DNA from: Lysinibacillus odysseyi 34hs-1 = NBRC 100172
GTDB lineage: Bacteria; Bacillota; Bacilli; Bacillales_A; Planococcaceae
Direction of reading: 5' to 3'
Assembly: GCF_001591965.1 (NCBI RefSeq)
Contig: NZ_BCVX01000006.1
Coordinates: 223,818 to 287,817, forward strand
DNA: 64,000 bases
Shown: positions 34,760 to 43,515 of the stretch, piece by piece
Numbering within the stretch: position 1 is the first letter of the stretch
Layout: every line of letters starts with the position of its first letter
Notes under the pieces: model-generated
What the model was told of the DNA's origin: nothing
The model's input: the letters and a program-made list of their open reading frames with translations, nothing else
The model's database searches: none
Translations under genes and position numbers: made by a program

Positions 34760-35191
34760 TTATTTTAAGTTCGTTAGTGGATCTTTTGCAGAACCTGCAA
34801 CCTCTATTACATACCAATTTACTGCAATAAGAAAATCTGATTTTTCATTTGATACAAAGTACTCCATACCATACGAGTTTTCCATTAGTTTTCCTATCAA
34901 CTTAGCATCCTCCACTACAACAACTGTATTCTTATCACGACTTTCTTGATCAAAGAAAATATAAGCAGGTTCACTTTTTAAGTATTTTGAGTACGAATAT
35001 TCATTTTCCTCCAATGGGATATTCAGAGTTTCTTCGCCAATCGATAAGTGTCCAGTAATTTTAAAAGGTTTATAGATATCGATTATTCTTTTAATAAATT
35101 GTTTAGAATCATTCTCATCCAATATAACTATATCTATACCTAAATTACTGCTAGTTTGAAGTAATTCCTGTATATTTGGTTTGTCATTCAT
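34760..35191 (-). CDS. Immunity-type protein for the Ntox47-like toxin
   Basis: Start set at ATG 35191 (MNDKPNIQELLQTSSNLGI), which follows AAGGAGATGAG inside the toxin's last codons; the toxin stop is 5 bases upstream. 143 residues, with HLSIGEETLNIPLEENEYS and SNEKSDFLIAVNWYVIEV. Tight spacing suggests translational coupling. Confidence 0.65.
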   Translation of the reverse strand: MNDKPNIQELLQTSSNLGIDIVILDENDSKQFIKRIIDIYKPFKITGHLSIGEETLNIPLEENEYSYSKYLKSEPAYIFFDQESRDKNTVVVVEDAKLIGKLMENSYGMEYFVSNEKSDFLIAVNWYVIEVAGSAKDPLTNLK

Positions 35192-35195
35192 ATAC

Positions 35196-36122
35196 TCATC
35201 TCCTTGTAGCTGGAACATCATCTACAAAAATATGTCCCCTAGTTCTATTAGCACCTTTTCCAGGTGTTTGATAACCGATGTGTGGTTGATGTGGTCCTTC
35301 CCCCAGAGCTCCGTTAGGTTTAACATTATTCCATTTTGGTATATCCATGTTTACATTGGCTCCTCCTGATCCTGACCACTCTACCGGTATACTTTTACCG
35401 TTAGCATCTTTCCCCCACTTTGTTACTATAAATTGATCTCTTGAAAAACCTGTTCGCTTAAATGCTTCATCGATTCCATCCTTATAAGACTTACCAGAGC
35501 CACGTAAATCCAAATCTTTCGTTGGATCGAATCTCCAATTATTACCTAATAAATCTTTACCCGTATTCCCCTTATCAACAGCCTTACCTGCATCCCTCGC
35601 AGCGCCTGCAACGTCCCCTGCCTTATCCAATAGCTTCACAGGTTTAAAGAGGAAAGAACTCAACGCCTGAAAATATTCACTATTCGATGCATTCGGGTCA
35701 AGGATAGTTTTCATGTCCTCTGCAAAGAAATCATACGTGGCCATAGCATATGGCGCCAGCCCATCCGGTGTGCCTGAGCCATTTCCCCCAAGCACCTTCC
35801 GCATGCCTTCATAGGTAATCTCTTCCTTCGCCGAATAGGTACCAGGTGAGGACGGGCTGCTAACATCCATGCCTTCTGCCTGCTTGGCCAGTGCGGCATA
35901 GATTTCCTCCAGATCTGGATCGCTGCTTTTGCTTACCTGCTGCACCGTTTCACTTGTTTGATTCCCTCGAGATAAGTTCCCTAAGCCGAGCATCACCGGG
36001 CCATACGTTGGGTAGGACTTTTGCGCAAATCCGCCAAAGCCAAATCGGATTGGCGCCATATTAGATAAGGAAGCCTGCAGCATCAGAGTAAGCTGATTCT
36101 GTTCATGCAGCGCATAGGCCAC
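35196..36122 (-). CDS. Orphan LXG-arm toxin with Ntox47-like CT
   Basis: 308 codons. Residues ~1-190 are the arm: AYALHEQNQLTLMLQASLS, a glycine-rich FGFGGFAQKSYPTYGP, KEEITYEGMRKVLGGNGSG, LLDKAGDVAGAARDAG. The CT reads NWRFDPTKDLDLRGSGKSY, DEAFKRTGFSRDQFIVTKW, GPHQPHIGYQTPGKGANR, RGHIFVDDVPATRR, which I recognise as resembling polymorphic toxin type 47. The LXG N-terminus is missing and the 5' end runs into a palindrome. Confidence 0.72.
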   Translation of the reverse strand: MAYALHEQNQLTLMLQASLSNMAPIRFGFGGFAQKSYPTYGPVMLGLGNLSRGNQTSETVQQVSKSSDPDLEEIYAALAKQAEGMDVSSPSSPGTYSAKEEITYEGMRKVLGGNGSGTPDGLAPYAMATYDFFAEDMKTILDPNASNSEYFQALSSFLFKPVKLLDKAGDVAGAARDAGKAVDKGNTGKDLLGNNWRFDPTKDLDLRGSGKSYKDGIDEAFKRTGFSRDQFIVTKWGKDANGKSIPVEWSGSGGANVNMDIPKWNNVKPNGALGEGPHQPHIGYQTPGKGANRTRGHIFVDDVPATRR

Positions 36123-36168
36123 ACTGCCGACTCCTGGACAGCTATTGCATCCCAGGAGTCGGCAGTGT
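36121..36168. repeat. Perfect 17-bp inverted repeat at a truncation point
   Basis: ACACTGCCGACTCCTGG and its exact complement are separated by 14 bases. Related copies near 46548-46600 and 48465-48520 have non-palindromic sequence here, so the palindrome is local to this copy. Confidence 0.85.
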
Positions 36169-36432
36169 TCAGGAGAATTTACAGCGCCATTATAATAGAA
36201 TCTTTTGATATGTCCTACTATATTATTACCTAGAATTTTCTCGTTAACTTTTTGCTATCCCTACTTATATCTCCCCAAGATGTTCTCTCTTCAATTACTC
36301 ATAATTTTCTTCTAGCTCCATATTAAAGTAAAGCCTCTTAAAGAGTATTACCATCTGGGTCTCTTGATTTTTAAATAAATCATTTTTTTGATGTCTCGCT
36401 CAAATTCCAGTTGCTTAAACGTAAATTAACAC

Positions 36433-36467
36433 AAAAAACCTTGAAAAGCATTTAGCCAATCAAGGTT
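36433..36467 (-). terminator. Terminator, family A
   Basis: Minus strand AACCTTGATTGGC TAAAT GCTTTTCAAGGTT TTTTG. It lies ~145 bases after the CdiI stop at 36612; that gap has no gene. Confidence 0.8.
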
Positions 36468-36611
36468 CGATTCAAAATCAGAGTAATTTTTCACCACATA
36501 AAACTATTATCATAAACATGATGCCCGAGATTATATTTTCATAGTTTTACAGTACTTTTATTGAATAGATTGTACAGAAGAGCCCATTCTTATTTAGTAT
36601 ATATATTATAA

Positions 36612-36983
36612 TTACTCCAACCCGAATGAATTTTTAACTTCTTTCAAAAGCTCATTAATTTCATATAGCTGTTCAGATTGGTTTAATATATAATTTCTGC
36701 TTTTAGCAACCAAAAAATCATAAAGCCGCAAAAAATCTAAATATCCTATTGTATCTTCTGCTACTACGGGATATTCCATAATTAAGGCAACTTCATTTTC
36801 TTTGCAGCGAAACTCATCCCACTCTTCAAAATCACTATAAAATAATATATGGATATTCTCCATACCAAATCCCGTTCTATTTTTAAATTCATTTAAAACT
36901 CTAATATACTTCTCCACTGCCATATTCCTAAAAAAGGTTTCCATAAACTCTTTTATCTCTTCATTTGTATCTATTTGTAACAT
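36612..36983 (-). CDS. CdiI-type ribonuclease-toxin immunity protein
   Basis: A 123-residue paralogue of the 17051 and 30491 proteins: KYIRVLNEFKNRTGFGMEN, LFYSDFEEWDEF, NQSEQLYEINELLKEVKNS. It lies 29 bases after the matching CdiA-type CT orphan. Confidence 0.75.
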   Translation of the reverse strand: MLQIDTNEEIKEFMETFFRNMAVEKYIRVLNEFKNRTGFGMENIHILFYSDFEEWDEFRCKENEVALIMEYPVVAEDTIGYLDFLRLYDFLVAKSRNYILNQSEQLYEINELLKEVKNSFGLE

Positions 36984-37012
36984 TATACCATCACATCCTA
37001 TGCATTAATTTA

Positions 37013-37402
37013 TCAATCAAAAGATGGAAAGAAATTAGTTATTTTACCATCATCTATTAACCCAGTGAATCTTATCCCATTTGGAGCATACCCTACAACT
37101 TGTCTACCCACAATTCTATTTGAATCAATAGCTTCTTGCATTGCTTCTTTACCACTTTGAATTATCTGCTCATCAGAATAAATTTGTGGATCATACACAG
37201 TTTTGGGTCTTTAATATTTCTAAATTGACCTGAAGGTACTAAATTTCCATCTGGACCATATTTCATTGATGGGAGCCTGTAATTTATCTCATACAATCCA
37301 GGCAATTGAGGATGCTTTAATGGTTCCCCGACAATCAAATCATCAATATTTACACCAGTCTGCCTTAATGTATCATAAAAATGATTAACTAAATAATCCT
37401 TA
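37013..37402 (-). CDS. Orphan CdiA-type nuclease CT without arm
   Basis: About 128 codons are open between a TGA and the stop: YLVNHFYDTLRQTGVNIDD, HPQLPGLYEINYRLPSMKY, KTVYDPQIYSDEQIIQSG, NGIRFTGLIDDGKITNFFP. Same family as the CT at 30895 but clearly diverged. There is no arm, hinge or plausible start, so it is a silent module. A family B terminator lies upstream. Confidence 0.65.
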
Positions 37403-37430
37403 TCTTTTCAACCTATATATATGAAAATAT

Positions 37431-37470
37431 AAAAAAGCACTTGTTACTCGCAATAAATAATCAAGTGCTT
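37431..37470 (-). terminator. Terminator, family B
   Basis: Minus strand AAGCACTTGATTATTTATTG ... AACAAGTGCTTTTTT, directly upstream of the CT orphan at 37013. The rest of the gap to 37680 shows spacer-like DNA only. Confidence 0.7.
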
Positions 37471-37680
37471 CTAGTTTATATATTTTTTAGTCTGTTCGGT
37501 GCTTATGAAACCCTAAGGTAGGTTTGACTAACCCAAAGGCATGTTGACTGTTCTAAGCCTTCCTGCTTTATTATCAAAATTGTATCCCTTGATGGTCTCG
37601 CTTCATGAGCTATTAATATTCAAATATAAAGATGGGTAGCCCGTCCATTATTATATAGTATATTGGTTATTTTTAAAATT

Positions 37681-38412
37681 TCACAAATAGTCAACTACAT
37701 TTAATACAGTGTCTTTTAACGCAACATAACTTACTTCATTATAGGGTAACACTTCTTCGTAAATTTCTAAAAATGCTTTTTTTAATTCTAATTCTTCATG
37801 TTGAGTTAAATCCTCTTCGTTCTCCATTTTCTCAATTAATTCAAAAAATCTACCTAGAATTTCACATAAATTCGATTCAATATTTTCACTTACATCTACT
37901 TGGTAAAATGCATCAGGTAGTAAATGGTTGCTGGCTTGATAAATTAAAATTCCTCTCATCTCATTATTCTGTAAAATAACGGAAAGGTCTGAGGTTATCT
38001 TTATTTCAATAGAGACGCCTGCTCTATCCCATTTTTCAGAATGGGATAGTAAAATATCCTCTTCACTATAGTACTCAGAGAAATCTGATAAGTTACAGTT
38101 AAAGTTTCTTTCTTCACTTATTTTGATGTTTCCCTCTCTCTTTTCCCATAAGCTTTCATCTAATTTTCCACTTTTCACTATTATTGGTTCGTTTAACTTT
38201 ATTACGGCTCCTGTAAAATTCAAATCTTCCTTATTAAATAAAATAGTATTTGAATCAGACCATAGCCAATCAAAACTTCCATAACTTTTATTTTTTAATT
38301 CTTCAATCTCCCTGTAATCTTTCTCTTTACCAATCCATATAATTTGGCTCGATAAGTACCACCTTACATCAGAATTACTGATAATTTGTTTATTATTAAA
38401 ATTTATTTTCAT
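37681..38412 (-). CDS. Immunity-type protein for the 38417 toxin
   Basis: Start set at ATG 38412 (MKINFNNKQIISNSDVRWY), 5 bases after the toxin stop; the frame opens inside the toxin. 243 residues, the largest immunity candidate here, with SSQIIWIGKEKDYREIEEL, DAFYQVDVSENIESNLCEI and an acidic helical end. No strong ribosome-binding site, so coupled translation is likely. Family not recognised. Confidence 0.6.
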   Translation of the reverse strand: MKINFNNKQIISNSDVRWYLSSQIIWIGKEKDYREIEELKNKSYGSFDWLWSDSNTILFNKEDLNFTGAVIKLNEPIIVKSGKLDESLWEKREGNIKISEERNFNCNLSDFSEYYSEEDILLSHSEKWDRAGVSIEIKITSDLSVILQNNEMRGILIYQASNHLLPDAFYQVDVSENIESNLCEILGRFFELIEKMENEEDLTQHEELELKKAFLEIYEEVLPYNEVSYVALKDTVLNVVDYL

Positions 38413-38416
38413 ATTT

Positions 38417-39614
38417 TCATGGTAATATTTGCGTAGCAGGCGGCATGGTCCCCCCACTTGGAGTTGGAATAGTTCCATTTACAATTGCGTCATGTGTAAC
38501 GGGCATTCCTGGGTCTGTCGGTTTACCACCAAAGATGGCAGCACCACTTTCTCCTCTTGCTCCATCTAGCCCATAACTTGTAATTGTGTTCCCCTTTGAA
38601 CTGCCTCTACTCTCAACTATTACTACATTTCCTCCCTTCATATAAATTAGGTTCTGTGAATTATTACCTGCAATATAAACCGAATCCGGATTGGATAATA
38701 TCTCTAGTTCCTTTTCTTTTCCAAGCCTTCCATGATAATTTCTTGCGTATTTAATTTTCCCTTCAGCGGCTTTTTTACTAATATCATTTGCTGACTTAGC
38801 TTGTTTTTCAAACCCTTTTGGTATAGTACCTTTATCCGTACCCTTATCAACAGCCTTCCCTGCATCCCTCGCAGCCCCTGCAACGTCCCCTGCCTTATCC
38901 AATAGCTTCGCAGGCTTAAAGAAGGTAAACCCGATAGCCATTGCTTTTTCAACTGCTGTTGCTTCTGGGTCCAGTATGGTCCGAATATCCTCCGTAAAGA
39001 AATCGAATACATACTTGGCAGATGGCCCCACAGATTTGGCATATAGCGCCAGCCCGTCCGGTGTACCTGAGCCATTTCCCCCAAGCACCTTCCGCATCCC
39101 TTCATAGGTAATCTCTTCCTTCGCCGAATAGGTACCAGGTGAGGACGGGCTGCTAACATCTATGCCTTCTGCCTGCTTGGCCAGTGCAGCATAGATTTCC
39201 TCCAGATCTGGATCGCTGCTTTTGCTTACCTGCTGAGCAGCTATCGCCATGCCCAGGCTGGACCGTGAAGCCATCGCAAACCAGGTATCAGCGGGGAAAT
39301 CGACATCTGTCAACCCCGCCTGGAACAGCCCTTCGATGTTTTTCACCCATTCTTTCATCGACTGAATACTTGTTTCAATGGGGAGCAGCTGTGCCGTCTG
39401 CGTGCTATCAAATGTATGTAGCGCTTCTACCGTATCGTCCCGCTTCGTTTTGGCATCCGCAATACTTTCATGGACAAGCGTATCATCGAGCTTCGGCAGG
39501 CCGACAATATCGGCCACCTCGTCCATAATGGCATCGGCTTCGTCTATCAGCGTTGTCGTGATATCGGCGCTCGCTGTGAGTCCTTCCTCTACCTTCGTCT
39601 CAAGGAATTCCTCT
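38417..39614 (-). CDS. Orphan toxin with partial LXG domain
   Basis: Homology to the intact LXG gene starts near 39614; the first ATG is at 39526 (MDEVADIVGLPKLDDTLVH), so ~100 N-terminal LXG residues are missing. Order: partial LXG, AAQQ linker, MRKVLGG arm, LLDKAGDVAGAARDAGKAV, DKGTDKGT hinge, CT. The CT reads YARNYHGRLGKEKELEILS, VYIAGNNSQNLIYMKGGNV, VIVESRGSSKGNTITSYG, a BECR-like pattern, not named. Without the LXG start it should not be secreted. Confidence 0.7.
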
Positions 39615-39889
39615 ACATCAACTCAAGCAACCAAAGTAGCTGCACACCTTACAATAATCAGGCATCATACAAAATATACTTGGTGGATATATACTGATGA
39701 TAATGATTATATCTAACTCCCTTTTTTATATTATCAATTGAGTTTGCTAATACATAAATTTGAGGGCATATAGTAATTAAAAGGGAAACTAAAAAAACAT
39801 GGATCTGGTAGAATACCTGATCCATGCCCAACAAGTTACTTACCGAAATAATTCTGCCTAACCTTTCTCTAATTTGTATCCCGTAACTC

Positions 39890-40327
39890 TTAAAGCTCTT
39901 CTTTCTCTATAAAATCTACTTCAATTACTTTATAAGTTTTTTGAACCGGAGCTCCTCCAAATGCTTGAAGTATTTGACTAATGGCTTTAAATAAACTCAT
40001 CTCAACGGTAATCCCTTTTCCTTTGAACATCTGTTCATCATTAGTAAAAATCTCAACCTTATAGCTTGATCTATCATAAAATAAGGTGAATTTACACTCC
40101 ATCTCTTCTAACCAAGTTATTAAATCTGTCATTGAAGGAATCCATATTCCTCGTTTGTATACTTCTTCCTCACATAGTAAAGTAGTTGAAGGGACAATTC
40201 TTCCCCCAGCTATCCAAGTAGCATTTTCGTACTCATAAATATCTTGCGGATACACCTCATCAGCGTACTCAGGCCTTTTAAATCCTAGTTTAAATAGTTT
40301 TTCAGCCTCAGTTCTTGATAAAGACAT
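39890..40327 (-). CDS. Immunity-type protein for the 40344 toxin
   Basis: A 145-residue protein: MSLSRTEAEKLFKLGFKRP, DIYEYENATWIAGGRIVPS, CKFTLFYDRSSYKVEIFTN. Starts 16 bases after the CT stop. I recall similar proteins with toxins and in phages; no name assigned. Confidence 0.6.
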   Translation of the reverse strand: MSLSRTEAEKLFKLGFKRPEYADEVYPQDIYEYENATWIAGGRIVPSTTLLCEEEVYKRGIWIPSMTDLITWLEEMECKFTLFYDRSSYKVEIFTNDEQMFKGKGITVEMSLFKAISQILQAFGGAPVQKTYKVIEVDFIEKEEL

Positions 40328-40343
40328 TTATAATCCCCTTCCG

Positions 40344-40634
40344 TTATTTTATTTTTATTACTGTTCCAGTTGAGCTTTTATGTTTATCTAAAATGTAATT
40401 CCCATATTTATCACTATCAGCTACCCAATGAAGTTCTTTTCCGCCCTTTGCTTCCTTAAATACTTTAAAAGTAGAATTTGCATGCCCAGTTGTATCTTTG
40501 GCCCACCATAAGCCTGTCTTTGGATCTCGGTACGCAGTAACTATGCCACCATTAAATTTGTATTTTAATGTTTTATCTGCAGTTGTTTTAATATCCCATA
40601 ATGTTGTAGTATTCTTTGTAGATTTACCTGTACC
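40344..40634 (-). pseudogene. Toxin CT cut from its arm at the hinge beside IS110
   Basis: The frame opens at the hinge itself (TAG then GTGKSTKNTTTLWDIKTTA), then KYKFNGGIVTAYRDPKTG, LWWAKDTTGHANSTFKVFK, LHWVADSDKYGNYILDKHK, KIK stop. The GHAxSxFKVxKE ... WxADxDKYGxxIxxKHK pattern resembles an Ntox21-like tRNase end, from memory only. The IS110-family element starts right after the hinge. Confidence 0.6.
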
Positions 40635-40687
40635 CTATGTTGTAATCTTAAAAGCTATAAATAAAAAACAACCTATCGAAACCCCTA

Positions 40688-41923
40688 TTAAACTACTTCC
40701 TTCTCTTTTATTATCGGCATTTCATAGGTTGTTTTATGCTTCATCATTCCATAGATAATGTTCACCAGCCTTCTCATAATACAAACCAACGCTTGTCCCT
40801 TTGTCTTACCTTCTTTAAGCTTTCGTTGGTAATAAGTATGGAAAACTGGATTCCTAGGCAGCTTACTCCCCTTTGCTACTTGCACTTGCTGGACTGCTAG
40901 GTTGTAAAATAAAGCATGCAGCGCCCGATTTCCCTGTTTGCTTTTTTGTTCCTTGCCTTTCCCACCAGAACCAAAATAAACAGGCGCAATCCCCGCAAAT
41001 CGTGCTAATTTATTGGCATTAGGAAAGCGCCTTACATCACCTATCTCGGCAATTAATGCGGAAGCTGTCACAAGGTCAATACCTGGCATGGAGTCTAGTT
41101 GAAAGTCTAGTAAGCTCATTAACTCTTTTAATTCTCTTTCCACCTTGCCTATTTCCTGCTTTCCAAACAAAATGTGGCGCACAATGCTTTCTACCAAAAA
41201 GTTTCGCGTTTCCTGATATTCTTTTGTTGTGTTCCCATCTTCTATTACTAGCTTCAATATTTCATTCGCTTTTTTCACCGAACAAGTATTATGGCTCACT
41301 TCTAATAAGAAGGTGGTCAATTGTTTTATACTCACACCTTCTAAACAAGACGGTGATGGGTACCGTTCCCAAAATGCCAAAGCTGTTTTTCCATCTACTT
41401 CGGAGAAAAACTTCTTATAGCTTGGATAATGGTGGCTCAATTGAATATGCAGTTGATTCTTCAAAGCACCTTGTGCCTTTACTAATGCATTTCTTCTAGT
41501 GACCAATTGTTGTATCGACCAATATAAATCATGTGGTTTAGCATCTGGTAATTGGTCAAGTTTATTTACCAATATGCGTGCCACACATTCTGCATCCCAG
41601 CTATCACTCTTTTGTGTGGTCATATGGCTTTTTCGTTCAGCGTATGAAAGTGCTGGGTTTACTTCTTTTACAACCTGTCCATGGTCGGTTAAAAACTGTG
41701 CTAACGATCGTCCATAGCCTCCAACATCTTCTAAGCCAAATACAGGCGTCAATCCATCATCTATAAGTTTATCAATGTCCAATAAAAAAGTTGAGAACGC
41801 AGACGGTTTATTTTCAAACTTTATTTCATCCAGCTTCTCCTGCCAACAATTAATAATCACTGCCACATGGTGTTGTTTATGCAAGTCTACTCCGACATAC
41901 AAGTGTTTCTGTTTTTCGTGCAT
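40688..41923 (-). CDS. IS110-family transposase (DEDD/Tnp20)
   Basis: 411 residues, full length for the family. The N-terminal RuvC-like domain begins YVGVDLHKQHHVAVIINC (first acidic residue in VDLHK) with further acidic positions in VFGLEDVGGYG and KSDSWDAECVAR. The C-terminal Tnp20 part has MPGIDLVTASALIAEIGDV, FAGIAPVYFGSGGKGKEQK (candidate catalytic Ser) and RALHALFYNLAVQQ. It makes RNA-guided recombination possible if a bridge RNA is present. An old relative is at 29185. Confidence 0.92.
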   Translation of the reverse strand: MHEKQKHLYVGVDLHKQHHVAVIINCWQEKLDEIKFENKPSAFSTFLLDIDKLIDDGLTPVFGLEDVGGYGRSLAQFLTDHGQVVKEVNPALSYAERKSHMTTQKSDSWDAECVARILVNKLDQLPDAKPHDLYWSIQQLVTRRNALVKAQGALKNQLHIQLSHHYPSYKKFFSEVDGKTALAFWERYPSPSCLEGVSIKQLTTFLLEVSHNTCSVKKANEILKLVIEDGNTTKEYQETRNFLVESIVRHILFGKQEIGKVERELKELMSLLDFQLDSMPGIDLVTASALIAEIGDVRRFPNANKLARFAGIAPVYFGSGGKGKEQKSKQGNRALHALFYNLAVQQVQVAKGSKLPRNPVFHTYYQRKLKEGKTKGQALVCIMRRLVNIIYGMMKHKTTYEMPIIKEKEVV

Positions 41924-42055
41924 TTTCCCATCTCCTATTCAATTAAATGAAAATGCCGGCAACCTTAGTTCGAGCGTTCACCAACTGGGCGCATTGGTAC
42001 GAAAGCCTATCCATTTTCATCGTTATATGAAGATATATAAGTAAATGAGCACCTT
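41924..42055 (-). ncRNA. Candidate IS110 bridge-RNA region
   Basis: About 130 non-coding bases lie directly 5' of the transposase, the place where IS110 elements encode their bridge RNA. Short complementary segments are visible (GAAAATG ... CATTTTC). I could not fold it or assign target and donor loops. Confidence 0.4.
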
Positions 42056-42069
42056 TTTTAAGTAGCCCT

Positions 42070-42846
42070 TCAAATTATTGCAGGGTGTTGCCCATTTGCT
42101 TGTATTTTTCCATATTTATATATCCCTTGATAAAAACTCTCTCTGTCTAAAATTCTTTTCACTTGTACTTTCGTAAATGCTTTACTTTGTGTTGTTTGAT
42201 AACCTTCATCATTTAAGGCTTCTGCCAACCTAGACAGTGACCATTTCCTATGTAGCTGTTTAAGCTCAAACAACCGTTTAACAACTTCTGCATGCCCGTT
42301 ATGTATCTTTAGTTCCTTTTCACCCTTTTGTTTCGTATAACCAAATGTTGCCCTTCCTCCTGCATATCCACCTTCCTTTGCCTTTTTATTTCTTCCTTTC
42401 GTTAGCTTCAGCGCTATTTCAAGTCGTTGATATTGGTCTAATAATTCCATTAATCCATTGACCAAAAAATCATTTGGGTCTTTCTTATGGATACTGTAAA
42501 AGGGTTGTTCAATGCTTTTAATGTCACAGCCGTATTTTTTCAACTCTCGCTGTATCAATACCTTCACAATATCTGACCGCCATAATCGGCTTGTTTTCAG
42601 CACCACCACATAATCAATTTGGACAGACGAAAGGTGAGCCAACATTTCCTGTAAGCCCACCCTGTCAATTTCTAATGCTTCTTCATTCAGTTTTGCACCA
42701 CTAATTCCTTCATCTCTAAAAATCTGTATCAAGTTCAAGCCATGTTCTTTACAGTATGCTTTAATTTCATCTTCTTGATATTTCAAGCTATATCCATCTT
42801 TTGCTTGCCCTTGTGTCGAGACGCGTATATACCCAACAACGTTCAA
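42070..42846 (-). CDS. Serine recombinase (resolvase N-domain plus recombinase domain)
   Basis: 258 residues. The catalytic Ser is in VVGYIRVSTQGQAKDG, followed by QIFRDEGISGAKLNEEAL, VVLKTSRLWRSDIVKVLIQ and the recombinase domain GGRATFGYTKQKGEKEL, VKRILDRESFYQGIYKYG, ending NGQHPAII. This length and end look complete for the short Firmicutes type. Its 5' flank (42850-43060) recurs at 49850-50050 without the gene. It could rearrange cassettes, but no sites are defined. Confidence 0.88.
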   Translation of the reverse strand: MNVVGYIRVSTQGQAKDGYSLKYQEDEIKAYCKEHGLNLIQIFRDEGISGAKLNEEALEIDRVGLQEMLAHLSSVQIDYVVVLKTSRLWRSDIVKVLIQRELKKYGCDIKSIEQPFYSIHKKDPNDFLVNGLMELLDQYQRLEIALKLTKGRNKKAKEGGYAGGRATFGYTKQKGEKELKIHNGHAEVVKRLFELKQLHRKWSLSRLAEALNDEGYQTTQSKAFTKVQVKRILDRESFYQGIYKYGKIQANGQHPAII

Positions 42847-42849
42847 CTT

Positions 42850-43060
42850 CTTAACCTCCCGTTACGAAAATTAAAATTTATGTAACGCTTTTTAAACGAA
42901 TAGCGAGTATTATACGACCGTCTCTAGTAAATATACAACCCAAAATATAAATGCCAAGGCAATAAAACAACTCTCTTTCACGTTACCCATTGTTTATCGC
43001 CACGAGCTTTGTCATTCTCGTTAGTTTGTTAGCCAATCCTTGTCATAACTACCCCTGCTA
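42850..43060. repeat. Recombinase upstream region, copy 1
   Basis: A ~200-base AT-rich segment with GAGTATTATACGACCGTCTC close to CGCCACGAGC; repeated at 49850-50050. It continues into the common cassette spacer (43040-43220). Confidence 0.65.
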
Positions 43061-43220
43061 TGTAAAATGTCATCTCGCCTAATTCTCGTTATTGTTCAGT
43101 TCATCCAACTGTTAACACGATACTCCATGATGGTACTACCATCATGAGCTCTCGATTCTCAAACAATTCATTTTTTTATTATCTCAATCAATTATCAGCT
43201 GTCTTTAAAAAAAATAAAGT

Positions 43221-43255
43221 AAAAAACCTTGAAAGGCATAAAGCCAATCAAGGTT
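43221..43255 (-). terminator. Terminator, family A
   Basis: Minus strand AAACCTTGATTGGC TTTAT GCCTTTCAAGGTTT TTTAC, 9 bases after the stop at 43264. Confidence 0.85.
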
Positions 43256-43263
43256 TAAACTCC

Positions 43264-43515
43264 TTAGGATTCAAATGTCATTTTCTCAGGAAATACACCG
43301 CCTTCCTTAACTAGAAATCTTGCCATTCTTTGAGCCGCTCTATCGAAGTAAAATTGACTTGAATGATTTGGGTTGTTAATCGGTTCTAATTCGGAGAACA
43401 TTCTAGTTTCTTTGTTTAATTCAATCTTTCCCATTATCTCTTCTTTTGGACCGAATCTATAAATCACAACTGATTCATCCTCGTAGTCTTTCAAGAGTAA
43501 AACAAAAGCTCCCAT
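43264..43515 (-). CDS. Immunity protein for the 43475 toxin
   Basis: An 83-residue protein: MGAFVLLLKDYEDESVVIY, FGPKEEIMGKIELNKETRM, FYFDRAAQRMARFLVKEGG. I recall this as a widespread immunity-type family in Firmicutes. It overlaps the toxin 3' end by 41 bases in another frame, so the two are translated together. Confidence 0.75.
   Translation of the reverse strand: MGAFVLLLKDYEDESVVIYRFGPKEEIMGKIELNKETRMFSELEPINNPNHSSQFYFDRAAQRMARFLVKEGGVFPEKMTFES

Larger units (their letters stand above)
40640..42055 (-). mobile_element. IS110-family insertion element
   Basis: One transposase gene plus non-coding ends. Limits are approximate: the toxin hinge ends at ~40637 and the recombinase stop is at 42070. 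No terminal inverted repeats or target duplications are seen, as expected for IS110. Confidence 0.75.
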
